DNA of 64,000 bases from Thinopyrum elongatum (Eukaryota > Streptophyta > Magnoliopsida > Poales > Poaceae), in assembly GCA_011799875.1 (NCBI GenBank), contig CM022298.1:258223757-258287756 (forward strand). Reading direction: 5' to 3'. Below, one piece after another: positions 11,862-21,858 of the stretch. Below the pieces are notes generated by a model. That model saw nothing but the letters and a program-made list of their open reading frames with translations, was not told where the DNA came from and made no database searches. How positions within the stretch are numbered: the stretch's first letter is position 1; each line of letters opens with the position of its first letter. The position numbers were made by a program, and so were the translations under genes.

Positions 11862-12104
11862 GAAGTCGAAGGCCAACCGGCGCCCCTCCACGTCCTGGGC
11901 AATGATGGCCTTGCTGGATGCACCAGGCAGTTGTCAAGTCACGGTAGTTCTCGAGGCGGCGTGGGGAAGTGGAGGCGACCACGTCCAGTCAAGCGCCACG
12001 CGTCAAGCCTAGCCCACGAGCGGTTTCGGGCCCGCGGCACTTCGCCCTTGCCCGTTGGCTTCGCCTCGAAGCCAACCCGAGTGTGCCTTAGGCCTGGGGG
12101 CTAC

Positions 12105-12888
12105 TGTCGGCGTTCTGTGAACCAGGGTACCCAGACTTGCCTGCCCGCGGCCGACGGCGTGGCTCCTTCGATGGCCTGGTATGGCCCATCTGCAAGACTA
12201 CCAAGACAAGACCCTCGCGAGGGACCCTAGCCTCGCGAGGCGGACGACACCAAGACCTCCAGAGGAGCGGCCTCCCCAGGCGACCTCCCAAGGAGCGGAT
12301 ATTTCTATGCAGGTACCCAGCCTCCCGAGGCTGCGATGACGTGAGCCATGACGACCAAGGCCAGGCGGGCGCGAGCGGGCGTAGAGGAGACAGTTTCCCT
12401 TTCGGTTCTAAGGGAGCAAGGACAAACGTGGGTTCCCAAGGAGCCCTCCAAAGGTTTCCGTTCCGATGCAACGAGACCAAGACCACGAGCTCGGTAGGAC
12501 AGATGTCATCGCCGAGCCCACTACTGCATCACAACCAGAAGCTTTGCAGGAGAAGACCACCTTTTGTCAGGATAGGGTGTACCTCTTGTCCCCTTTCAAA
12601 ATTGGCCGTTGTGGTATCCCTTCCCACCTAAGTTTCTAGGGAGGAGGACCGAGGCCACTATAAATATAGGTTAGCCACCACCGTAGAAGGGGTCGACTCA
12701 TTCTCACCCCCGAGCCCTTGCGAGGCAGCTCATCCACTATACTAGTTCATCCTCAACCTTCTCGTGAAGCCAATCCACCACAAAGCAGGAGTAGGGTTTT
12801 ACATCGCAAGGTGGCCTGAACCTGGGTAAACTGCCATGTTCATCTTTGTCCCCGCTCATGCAAATCCAGCTAGGCTAGGCTTGAGAGG
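12105..12888 (+). repeat. Gyp1 3' LTR, truncated
   Basis: Starts TGTCGGCGTTCTGTGAACC directly after the purine-rich GGCCTGGGGGCTAC. It follows the 5' LTR closely until GGCTAGGCTAGGCTTGAGAGG, where about 20 bp have been lost between short AGGCT repeats. It then breaks at about 12888 against an inverted Gyp2 LTR, so the terminal part and target duplication are missing. Confidence 0.8.
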
Positions 12889-13101
12889 GCACCTGCATAG
12901 GAATCTCCGCTCCTCAGGAGGCAGCCTGGGGAGGCCACTCCCTCACGAGGTCTTGGCGTCACCCGCCTCGTGAGGCTTGGCCCCTCGCGAGGGTCTTGTC
13001 TAGTTAGTCTTTGTATATGGGCCATACCAGGCCATTGATGGAGCCACGCCGTGGGCCGCAGGCAGGCAAGTCAGGGTATCCTGGTTCCCAGAACACCGAC
13101 A
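12889..13101 (-). repeat. Gyp2 3' LTR fragment
   Basis: Read on the minus strand it starts TGTCGGTGTTCTGGGAACC at 13101, with the G-rich PPT complement GTAGCCCCCGGGCCC adjoining at 13102. It stops at the junction with the Gyp1 LTR. Confidence 0.8.
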
Positions 13102-13342
13102 GTAGCCCCCGGGCCCAAGGCGCGCTCGGACTTGGCTTCGAAGCGAAGCCAAAGGCAAGGGCGAAGCGCCACGGGCCCCAATCGCCCGCGGGCCAGGCTA
13201 ACACGTGGGACACGATGGGACGTGGATGTCTCCGCTTCCCCACGTCGCCTCGGCAACTGCCCGACTTGACAACTGCCTGGCGCATGCAGAATGGCCATCA
13301 TTGCTTGGAACGTGAGAGGCCACTGGTTGGCCTTCCTTCGCC

Positions 13343-13350
13343 TATAAATG
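13343..13350 (+). promoter_or_regulatory. TATA box of the Gyp2 antisense ORF
   Basis: CGCCTATAAATGGGGAGG lies 91-98 bp upstream of ATG 13441. The same spacing and flanks occur in Gyp3 (17695-17702). Confidence 0.6.
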
Positions 13351-13440
13351 GGGAGGGGGCGGAGCCCCCAGCTCATCTTCATCTCCCTGCCTCTCACTCC
13401 TTCTTCTTCTTTGCCATGCCGCCGTCTTGTCGAGGCACCC

Positions 13441-13671
13441 ATGGGGCCGGTAAGGAGGTTCTCCGCCACCGAGAAGGGAAAGGCCCCTCTAACAGGACCG
13501 AGGTTGCTCCCGCCGAAGAGGAGTGGGTTCTCATGCCTCGGGACACGGAGATTCTTGCCGCCGGTTCTCCATGCTACAGGGCTTTCAAATAAGGACGCGA
13601 AAATTTCAAATTTCATTCCAAGAAGTGGCAAATTAGCTATAGAAAGCAAGCAAAACAACAGCCGCGTCTAG
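13441..13671 (+). pseudogene. Gyp2 antisense ORF, truncated
   Basis: Starts MGPVRRFSATEKGK, matching the N-termini in Gyp1 and Gyp3, and stays alike for about 30 codons. It then runs into unrelated 3' spacer sequence (from about 13590) and stops at 13671. The FKYDG-containing C-terminal part is deleted. Confidence 0.5.
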
Positions 13672-13855
13672 CACCTACACTAGTCTTCTGGTCTTCCCGC
13701 TAGCGCGGAGCATGGGGCTTCCACTAGGATGTGGGTGGGAGCCCCCGTGAGGCCCAGGGGCGGCACTCAGGAGACTCCAGGGCGTGTACAAGCCCACTAA
13801 TTATTACGTGAGAGTGTCATGGGTGGAGACTTGAGAGGCGCATGGCGCTTGCTAG

Positions 13856-15202
13856 TCACGGATAGAACTTCCAGAGGTGCTGGATGTTCCAGGCATTCTA
13901 GATGGGGACCCCGTCCTGTGTCTCCAGGCGTGCGGCGCCAGGCCTGGAGACACGGGCGATCCTGAACGCGCCCTGCCACATTGGCGAGAGCTTGTGAAGC
14001 CCCTCCCTGGAGAGCACCCGTCTCAGGATGAGGTCACCCACCTCGAGGGTCCTCGAGCGGATGCTGCATCTATGATACCGCTGCAGCGCCTGCTAGTACC
14101 TCACTGCATGGAGTGCGGCTCGGTGGCGGCCCTCCTCCCCGAGCACGAGGTCCATCCCCCATGACGCGTCCTGGTGTGCCTCATCAAATGCGAAGACCCG
14201 CAGGGAGCGATGTTTGACCTCATGAGGGACGACCACCTCAGCCCCGTAGACGAGGAAGAATGGGGTCTCACCGGTGGGCTTAGTCACGGTGGTGCGGATG
14301 GACCATAGCACAGACTGAAGCTCATCGAGCCAACCCCTGCCGCAGGCCTTGAGTTTCTTCTTGAAGCTCCTCGCCTTGAGGCCCCTCAGGACCTCCGCGT
14401 TGGCGTGTTCGGCTTGGCCGTTACTCCGTGGGTGTTCCACCGAAGCGTAGCATACCTGCGTTCCAAGGTTAGCACAATATGTTTTGAAGAGGTTGCTGAT
14501 GAACTGAGAGCCATTGTCAGTGATGATACGGTTGGGGACCCCAAAGCGGCCCACGAGGCCCTTGATGAACTTGACAGCCGAGCCAGCTAGGATGGCGCGC
14601 ACGGGCTCCACCTCCACCCACTCGGTGAACTTGTCGATGGCGACGTAGAGGTAGCGATAGCCCCCGGCCGCTCGGGGGATTGGGCCCAGGATATCCAGCC
14701 CCTAGACCGCGAACGGCCACGAGAGTGGGATGGTCTGGAGGCCCTGTGCGGGCTGGTGGATCTGCTTGGCATGGAATTGACTGGCCTCACAGGATCTCAC
14801 CATCTCGGTGGCATCATTGAGCGTCGTGGGCCAGTAGAACCCGCTGCGGAACGCCTTGCCCACGAGGGTGCGTGACAACAAGTGATGCCCACAATCCCCG
14901 CCATGAATGTCAGCCAGTAGCTCGCATCCCTGCTCCTTGGAGATGCACCGCAATGAGATGTCGTTTGGGCGCCTTCGGTAGAGCTCGCCATCCTGCAAGT
15001 AGTAGGCGGTGGCCTGACGAGCCACGCGTTCTGCCTCTTCCTCCTTCTCCGGCAAGGTGCCTTGGAGCAGGTACGCCTTGAACTCTTCGGTCCAGCACCC
15101 CTCCTGAGGTTCGAGCGCCAGGAGCAGGCAGGCTCCGGAGATCGAACCGCAGGCTGGAGCACCGGAGGAGGGGACCATGGGCAGTTCCTCCCGGAGCAGC
15201 AC
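13856..15202 (-). pseudogene. Gyp2 integrase with linker
   Basis: One minus-strand frame from 15202, with stops at 14704-14702 (the Trp codon before the first catalytic Asp became TAG) and about 14093. It reads the linker LPEKEEEAERVARQ, the H2C2 region (IHGGDCGHH ... RSCEASQFHAK, with the last Cys changed to Ser), DNGSQF, and the Glu-containing SNGQAEHAN. The C-terminal part LEVGDLILRRVL ends at 13856. Inactive by two stops and the lost zinc ligand. Confidence 0.8.
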
Positions 15203-15241
15203 CAGGCCTGCGATGGAGGGGGCCGCCGATGGCTTGAAAAG

Positions 15242-15309
15242 GAGTCCGCAGATGGTGAGGAAGAGGAGTCCGTGATCGGCGCGGCTGGCTTCGCCTTCCC
15301 GGACGCCAT
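15242..15309 (-). pseudogene. Gyp4 antisense ORF, start only, different from the other copies
   Basis: Minus-strand ATG at 15309 gives MASGKAKPAAPITDSSSSPS before the junction at 15241. The upstream leader is C/T-rich and looks like a plant 5' UTR (ending TTCCAAGATCTTGCGAATGG). It shares the distal promoter-side sequence (CTGGCGC...GGCCATCATT) with the other copies but neither their leader nor their N-terminus. The antisense cassette of this copy therefore differs. Confidence 0.4.
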
Positions 15310-15617
15310 TCGCAAGATCTTGGAAGAAAAGACGTAGGGAGATGGAGGGACGAGGCTGGATCTAGAGATCTTCTCGGCTGGGAGAAAGGGGATCTGGAGC
15401 AAGGCGAAGAGAAGGTAATGATGGCCCAGTAGTGGGCGCCAGACTTTTGTCAGCCCGGTTAGTTGCCGAGGCGACATGGGGAAGCGGAGACGCCCATGTC
15501 CCATCGAGTGCCACGCGTCAGCCTGGCCCACATGCGATTGGGGCCCGCGGCGCTTCGCCCTTGACTTTGGCTTTGCTTCGAAGCCAAGTCTGAGCGCGCC
15601 TTGGGCCCGGGGGCTAC

Positions 15618-16491
15618 TGTTGGCGTTCTGGGAACCAGGGTACCCAGACTTGCGTGCTTGCATCCCATGGCATGGCTCCATCAATGGCCTGGTATGGCCC
15701 ATCTACAAAGACTAACAAGACAAGACCCTCGCGAGGGGCCAAGCCTCGTGAAGCGGACGATGCCAAGACCTCCTGAGGGAGCAGCCTCCCCAGGCTGCCT
15801 CCTGAGGAGCAGAGATTCCTATGCAGGTGCCCAACCTCAAGAGGTTGCGGTGATGCAAGCCGTGACGACCAAGGCCAGGCGGGCGCCAGCAAGCGCAGAG
15901 AAGACAGTTTCCTCTTTGGTGCTAAGGAGGCAAGTGCAGGCGTGGGTTCTCGAGGACTCGGGCAAAGGTTTCCATTCCAGTGCAACAAGACCAAGGTCGC
16001 CAGCTCAGCAGCATGAATGTCATCGCCGAGGCCACCATAGCGTCACGACCAGAAGCTTTGCAGGCGAAGACCACCTTTCGCCAGGATAAGATGTACTACT
16101 TGTCCCCTTTCAAATTTGTCATTGTGGAATCCCTTCCCTCCTACGTTTTGGGGAAGAGGACCAAGGCCACTATAAATATAGGTTAGCCACCACCATAGAA
16201 GGGGATCCGAACCTCCCGACTCATTCCTTCACCAGAGCAGACCTCGCGAGGTTGTTCATCCCTTGTATTTGTTCGTCCTCAGCCCCTCGAGAGGCAAATC
16301 CACCAAAAAGCAGGAGTAGGGTCTTACACCGCAAGGTGGCCCGAACCTGGGTAAATCGCTGTGTCCATCTTCTTCCTTGTTCATCGAGCTAGGCGGTGGG
16401 GCGACGGGTTGGTTGGTCGGATAGGTTGACTTCTTCGCACACGCCCCAGAGTTCAAACCTTTCTTGGGTCTGCAGAGCCCTGAATCTGACA
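15618..16491 (+). repeat. Gyp4 LTR (plus orientation)
   Basis: 874 bp, TGTTGGCGTTCTGGG to ...ATCTGACA. The G-rich PPT GGGCCCGGGGGCTAC precedes it and the PBS-like sequence follows it. It is the left half of a head-to-head pair with the LTR at 16580-17453. Confidence 0.85.
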
Positions 16492-16579
16492 TTTGGCGCG
16501 CCAGGTAGGGTCTGAGGGAGGGTCATTTGGCACTGTCACTCTTGGGTCATTCTGCGGAGCCCCTACCTGGCATGCCAAA
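16492..16579. other. 88-bp junction between two inverted LTRs, with a PBS at each end
   Basis: Begins TTTGGCGCGCCAGGTAGGG (plus-oriented PBS) and ends CCCTACCTGGCATGCCAAA (the same site inverted, two changes). About 50 bp of unmatched sequence lie between. The inner sides of both LTRs thus carry PBS sequence and both outer sides carry PPT sequence. Confidence 0.7.
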
Positions 16580-17453
16580 TGTCGGATTCAGAGCTCCACA
16601 GACACAAGAAAGGTTCGAACTCTGGGGCGTGTGCGAAGAACTCAACCTATCCAGCCAACCAACTCATCGCCCCACGTCCTAGCTCGATGAACAAGGAAGA
16701 AGATGGACACATCGATTTACCCAGGTTCGGGTCACCTTGCGGTGTAAGACCCTACTCCTGCTTTGTGGTGGATTTTCCTCTCGAGGGGCTGAGGACGAAG
16801 AAGGACAAGGGATGAACAACCTCGTGAGGTCTGCCCTGGTGAGGGAATGAGTCGAGGGGTTCGGATCCTCTTCTATGGTGGTGGCTAACCTATATTTATA
16901 GTGGCCTTGGTCCTCTCCCCCAAAACATAGGCGGGAAGGGATTCTATAAAAGCCAATTGGAAAGGGGACAAGTAGTACATCTTATCCTGACGAAAGGTGG
17001 TCTTCGCCTGCAAAGCTTCTGGTCATGACGCTGCGGTGGACTCGGCGATGACATCCGTCCTGCCGAGCTGGCGACCTTGGTCTTGTTGCACTGGAATGGA
17101 AACCGTTGCCTGAGTCCTCGGGAACCCACGCCTGCACTTGCCTCCTTAGCACCAAAGAGGAAACCGTCTTCTCTGCGCCCGCTGGTGCCCGCCTGGCCTT
17201 GGTCGTCACAGCTTGCATCACCGTAACCTCATGAGGTTGTGCACTTGTATAGGAATCTCTGCTCCTCAGGAGGTAGCCTGGGGAGGCCGCTCCCTCAGGA
17301 GGTCTTGGCGTCGTCCGCTTCGTGATGCTTGGCCCCTCGTGAGGGTCTTGTCTTGTTAATCTTTGTAGATGGGCCGTACCAGGACGTTAATGGAGCCACG
17401 CCGTGGGCCGCAAGTAGGCAAGTCTAGGTACCCTAGTTCCCAAAACACCGACA
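16580..17453 (-). repeat. Gyp3 3'-side LTR
   Basis: 874 bp. On the minus strand it runs from TGTCGGTGTTTTGGG at 17453 to ...ATCCGACA at 16580. The PPT complement lies on its right side, as expected for a 3' LTR. The PBS sequence on its left side is not expected. Confidence 0.85.
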
Positions 17454-17694
17454 GTAGCCCCCGGGCCCAAGGCGCGCTCGGACTTGGCTTCGAAGCGAAG
17501 CCAAAGGCAAGGGCGAAGCGCCACGGGCCCCAATCGCCTGCGGGCCAGGCTGACGCATGGCACCCAATGGGACGTGGGCGTCTCCACTTCCCCACATCGC
17601 CTCGGCAACTGCCCAACTTGACAACTACCTGGCGCATGCAGAATGGCCATCATTGCTTGGAACATGAGAGGCCGTCAGTTGGCCTTCCTTCGCC

Positions 17695-17702
17695 TATAAA
17701 TG
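17695..17702 (+). promoter_or_regulatory. TATA box of the Gyp3 antisense ORF
   Basis: CGCCTATAAATGGGGAGG, 90-97 bp upstream of ATG 17792, matching Gyp2 in sequence and spacing. Confidence 0.6.
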
Positions 17703-17791
17703 GGGAGGGGGCGGAGCCCCCAGCTCCTTTCATCACCTTGCCACTCACTCCTTCTTCTTCTTTGCCGTGCCGCCGTCTTGCCAAGGCACCC

Positions 17792-18061
17792 ATGGCGCCG
17801 GTGAGGAGGTTCTCCGCCGCCAAGAAGGGAAAGGCCCCCAAGGAGGGACCAAGCTCACCGCCGCCCAAGTGGGGCCGCAGCCGTCCCCGCAAGTATGCTG
17901 CAACGCCGGCGGTGGCTCCTCGAGGGCGTGGGCGTCCTGCCGTGCCCCGCGCGAGCCCCCGAGCGTGGGCCGCTGGTACATCGTGTCGCGATGCCCGGAG
18001 GCACGGACTCAGGAGGCGTGCGTGCCCATTGGCTCGTTTGAGGGCGTCGCACGAGGATTAA
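17792..18061 (+). pseudogene. Gyp3 antisense ORF, truncated
   Basis: 90 codons starting MAPVRRFSAAKKGKAP, rich in Arg, Pro and Ala, aligned with the Gyp1 and Gyp2 N-termini (xPxRRFSA..KxK). The later FKYDG and acidic parts are absent, because the 3' region has a deletion at about 18060. An open frame exists from 17369, but the TATA box and conserved ATG favour 17792. Confidence 0.5.
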
Positions 18062-18512
18062 GACGCCAAAGGCTAGGGCGCCAAGGCTTTGGCGAGGTGT
18101 GCCCGCGGGCAGGCCCATGCGTACACACCGTGCCTAGCCCCCACACGCGAGACGCGCGAGGAAGAGCGACGGGCAACTGTCACTCTCCCTAAAACGAGAC
18201 CTGAAAGAGCGAATGCTGCGAGGAGAAAAAATTCCTTCCCCTTTCCAATAAGGATGCGAAAATTAAAAATTTCATTCCAAGAAGTGGCAAATCAGCTACA
18301 GAAAGCAAGCAAAAGAACAGCCGTGTCTGGCACCTACACTCGTCTTCTAGTCTTCCCGCCAGCACGGAGCATGGGGCTTCCACTAGGACGTGGGTGGGAG
18401 CCCCCGTGAGGCCCAGGGGCGGCACTCAGAAGACTCCGGGGCATGTACAGCCCACTCATTATTACATGAGAGTGTCACGGGCGGAGATTGAGAGGCGCAT
18501 GGTGCTTGCTGG

Positions 18513-19800
18513 TCACGGATAGAACTTCTGGAGGTGCTGGATGTTCCAGGCATTCTGGATGGTGACCCCGTCCCGTGTCTCCAGGCGCGCGGTGCCAGGC
18601 TTGGAGACACGGGTGATCCTGAACGGGCCCTCCCACATAGGTGAGAACTTGTGAAGCCCTTCCCTAGAGAGCACCCGTCTCAGGATGAGGTCACCCACCT
18701 CGAGGGTCCTGGAGCGGACGCTGCGGCAGTGATACCGCCGCAGCGCCTGCTGGTACCTCGCGGTACAGAGCACGGCTCGGCGGCGGCCCTCCTCCACGAG
18801 CACGAGGTCCATCCCCCACGAGGTGTCCTGGCGTGCCTCGTCAAACGCCAAGACCCGCGGGGAGCGATGTTTGACCTCATGAGGGAGGACCGCCTCAGCC
18901 CCGTAGATGAGGAAGAACGGGGTCTCGCCGGTGGGCTTAGTTGCGGTGGTGCGGATGGACCGTAGCACGGACTGAAGTTCATCAAGCAACCCCTGCCACA
19001 GGCCTCGAGTTTCTTCTTGAAGCTCCTCGCCTTGAGGCCCCTCAGGACCTCCGCGTTGGCGCATTCGGCTTGGCCGTTACTCCGTGGATGCGAAACCGAA
19101 GTGTAGCATATTTGCGTTACAAGGTTAGCACAATATGTTTTGAAGAGGTTGCTCGTGAACTAAGAGCCATTGTCAGTGATGATACAGTTGGGCACCCCAA
19201 AGCGGCTCACGAGGCCCTTGATGAACTTGATGGCCGAGCCAGCTGGTATGGCGTGCACGGGCTCCACCTCCACCCACGTGGTGAACTTGTCGATGGCGAC
19301 ATCGAGGTCACGATAGCCCTCGGTCGCTCAGGGGAACGGGCCCAGGATATCCAGCCCCTAGACCATGAACGGCCATGAGAGCGGGATGGTCTGGAGGCCC
19401 TGTGCGGGCTGGTGGATCTGCTTGGCATGGTATTGACAGGCCACATAGGATCTCACCAACTCGGTGGCATCGTTGAGCGCCGTGGGCCAGTGGAACTCGC
19501 TGCAGAACGCCTTGCCCACGAGGGTGCGTGATGGCGAGTGATGCCCACAATCCCCGCCATGGATGTCAGCCAGCAGCTCGCATCCCTGCTCCTTGGAGAT
19601 GCACCGCAGCGAGATGTCGTTTGGGCGCCTTCGGTAGAGCTCGCCATCCTGCAAGCAGTAGGCGGTGGCCTGACGGGCCATGCATTCTGCGTCTTCCTCC
19701 TTCTCCAGCATGGTGCCTTGGAGCAGGTACGCCTTGAACTCTTCGGTCCAGCACCCCTCCTGAGGTTCGAGCGCCAGGCTGGAGCGCCCGAGGTGGGGGC
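18513..19800 (-). pseudogene. Gyp3 integrase, frameshifted
   Basis: Reads LEKEEDAECMARQATAYC, the H2C2 region (with RSYVACQYHAK, where the first Cys of the pair became Tyr), then stops at 19360-19358. Core motifs follow with further damage (IITDNGS then a stop; SNGQAECAN keeps the Glu). The last part, from about 19064, is again open and ends WNIQHLQKFYP at 18513. Frame changes lie near 19790 and 19060. The lost zinc ligand and stops show it is dead. Confidence 0.8.
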
Positions 19801-20859
19801 CATGGGTAGTTCCCCCCAGAGCAGCATCGGGCCCGTGATGGAGGGGGCCGCTGATGGCTTGAAAAGCCATTCCTCGAAGACGCCAGGCTTCTGGGGCTTG
19901 CGTCGGGACGCTCTCTTGGCGATGTTGTCTACCTCCTTGTTCGTGCCACACGGGACATGCTGCAACTCCAAACCCAAGAATCGTTTTTCAATTTTGCGTA
20001 CCTCTTCCAGGTATGCCTCCATGTGATCGTCTTTGGGCTTGTACTCCTTGTTGGAGAAGTTGACGAGCAGCTGAGAGTCACCCTTGATGGTGAGGCGCTT
20101 GACCCCCAGGGCTGTCGCGGCCCTGAGGCCAGCTATCAGGCCCTCGTATTCCTCGATGTTGTTGGAGACCTTCTCGCCATGCTGGAAGCAGAGCTTCACG
20201 GCGTAGTAGAGCTTGTCCTGGGTAGGTGAGATGAGTACGGCTCCAGCCCCCGCGCCCCGGCGTGCAAACGCTCCGTTGAAGTACATGACCCAGTCATCGG
20301 GCGCCTCATCTCCAGGCATGAGGGAGCGGTCTTCACCCACCCCTCGGTCAGGGGCGTCAGTCCATTCCACCACAAAGTCATTGAGGGCCGCACCCTTGAT
20401 GAGCCTGGTGGTGCTGAACTCCAGCTGGAACGCCTGCAGCTCAATGTTCCACTCAGCAACCCTCCCCACGGCATTGGGGCTCCGAAGCACCTTCTCCAGG
20501 GGGTACACGGAGACAACTTTAATGGGGTGGCCTTGGAAGTAGTGGCGTAGCTTCCTGGAGGCAACGAGGAGCGCGAGCAGGAGCTTCTGTGGCATGGGGT
20601 AGCGTGCGCATGCGTCACGTAGCACCGTGCTGATGAAGTACACGGGCTGCTCGACGAAGGAACAGGCTTCGACGACGTCCAAGCCCTCTTGAGACGAGGA
20701 GGCCTCGGGAGCCTCGCGGTTCGGTGGTGTAGTCAAGGCCTCAGGAGCGCCATCCTGAGGTGGCAGCGGCGTGGCTGTGCGCGGGGCACTACGCCTCGCA
20801 TCCACACCTGTGCGCCCTTCCCGGACCGCCATGAGTGTTGCACTTGCCGAGTGAGGCAT
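19800..20859 (-). pseudogene. Gyp3 RT-associated RNase H plus second RNase H
   Basis: An open frame of about 350 codons. First comes the RNase H end of the RT unit (QPVYFISTVLRDACARYP, PQKLLLALLVASRKLRHYFQ, LRSPNAVGRVAEW), then the extra RNase H: DDWVMYFNGAFARRGAGAGA (usual first Asp in MYFDG is Asn here), NIEEYEGLIAGL (Glu), TIKGDSQLLVN (Asp) and TNKEVDNIAKRA (last Asp). Two RNase H units in series are characteristic of the Tat lineage. RT fingers and palm (YVDD box) are missing upstream. Confidence 0.8.
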
Positions 20860-20864
20860 GGCGG

Positions 20865-21782
20865 CTAGGTAGAGCTACCAGGGGATGCCGGGGATGCTAC
20901 TGCCCCTCCGGCCGTCGTCGTCGGAGGGGTGGACGTCGTCGTCATGAAATTGGCAAGGGCTGGATACCCAAGGATGGCGTTATACGGGAGGCCGATGCTG
21001 GCGACGTCGAAGTCGATGAGCTCGATGCGGTATTTGCAGCGCATGCCGAAGGTGACGGGGAGGCGGATCTGCCCCAGTGGAACGATGGAGCCGTCGACCA
21101 CCCCCGAAAAGGGTCTGGTGGGGGCGAGCTGGTCGTAAGGTACTTGGAGCAGGTCAAAGGCTTCCACGGAGAGGACGTTGAGGCCAGCACCGCTGTTGAT
21201 GAGGGTTCTAGTAACCGTGACACTGCTGATGGTGAGCGTCCACAGCAAGGGGAGCGCGCCTGCGCCGGCCGTAATCTTGGGGTGATCCCTGGAGTCGAAG
21301 TTGATATCGGTCTTAGGTGCCGCCCGGCCTGGAGGAGCCCCCTGCCGTGGCTGGGCGGCTCCCACCTGCTGGAAGAGCTGCTTGGCGTGGCGGCTTGAGG
21401 TTGGCGCCTGTGACCCACCGAGAATGGCCTCAATGGCATGGGGCACAAGCGCCACAAAGCGCGCGATGAACTGATTGCGCAGTTCCTCCCAGTAGGCCAC
21501 CGAAGACTCTGGTAGGTTAAGCATCCAGGAGCGCGGCACACCCATGAGAGCCATGGGGAGCCAGTTCGCCATGGCCTTGTCGTCGTTGTTTGCCACCTCG
21601 ATGCTCAGCTCGTACAGGCGAAGGAACTCCATGGGGTTCCCCGTGCCATCGTACCGTGGAGGCAGCGTCGGCCTAAACTTCGGTGGCCACCGCACCTGTC
21701 GTAGGGCATGGGAAAAGGACCAGTGGCCCATGATGCCTCCGAGTGCGCCTGGTGGCTTAGCGGGTGGGGCGGCGCATGCCAT
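20865..21782 (-). pseudogene. Gyp3 gag-protease, internally deleted
   Basis: The first true ATG is at 21782. Gag capsid motifs are present (LPPRYDGTGNPMEFLRLYEL, MANWLPMALMG, AYWEELRNQFIARF). The rest of gag and its zinc knuckle are deleted, since the frame jumps to SRHAKQLFQQ and then to protease. The protease motif reads LINSGAGLNVLS, so the catalytic Asp is Asn. It continues with PFSGVVDGS and GYPALANF, then ends at 20865. Not functional. Confidence 0.75.
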
Positions 21783-21838
21783 GGGAACCACACAACGCGG
21801 GCGGAGCGTAGCCGATGGAGAGGTAGAGCTTCGATACG

Positions 21839-21858
21839 CCCCTACCTGGCGTGCCAAA
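21839..21858 (-). promoter_or_regulatory. Gyp3 primer-binding-site region
   Basis: CCCCTACCTGGCGTGCCAAA, the complement of the PBS found in Gyp1 and Gyp5 with one change, adjoins the 5' LTR end. Confidence 0.7.

Larger units (their letters stand above)
5168..12888 (+). mobile_element. Gyp1: Ty3/gypsy element, Tat-lineage-like, RT deleted
   Basis: The 5' LTR begins TGTCGTTGTTCTGGGAACC, with GCACA (5163-5167) as the likely target duplication inside the RetB LTR. The order is LTR, PBS-like TTTGGCGCGCCAGG, gag-protease, a fragment of a second RNase H, integrase, a long 3' region with an antisense ORF, a G-rich PPT just before 12105, then a 3' LTR cut at about 12888. The protease frame is joined directly to the RNase H segment near 8195, so the whole reverse transcriptase is missing. 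A second RNase H before the integrase and an antisense ORF near the 3' LTR are known traits of the Tat lineage. Many stops make it inactive. Confidence 0.85.
12889..15241 (-). mobile_element. Gyp2: 3' half of a gypsy copy
   Basis: Minus-strand fragment. It has the first 213 bp of a 3' LTR (13101 down to 12889), the PPT and 3' region with an antisense ORF start (13102-13671), a spacer and the integrase (15202 to 13856). It ends at about 15241 against Gyp4, in the middle of the RNase H-integrase linker. The upstream half (gag to RNase H, 5' LTR) is absent. Confidence 0.8.
15242..16510 (+). mobile_element. Gyp4: 3' end of another gypsy copy
   Basis: Plus-strand piece with the antisense ORF start, 3' region, PPT, a full LTR (15618-16491) and a PBS-like sequence after the LTR (16492-16510). 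A real 3' LTR is not followed by a PBS, so this LTR sits in a recombinant or tandem arrangement. The left end joins Gyp2 in opposite orientation at about 15241. Confidence 0.75.
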
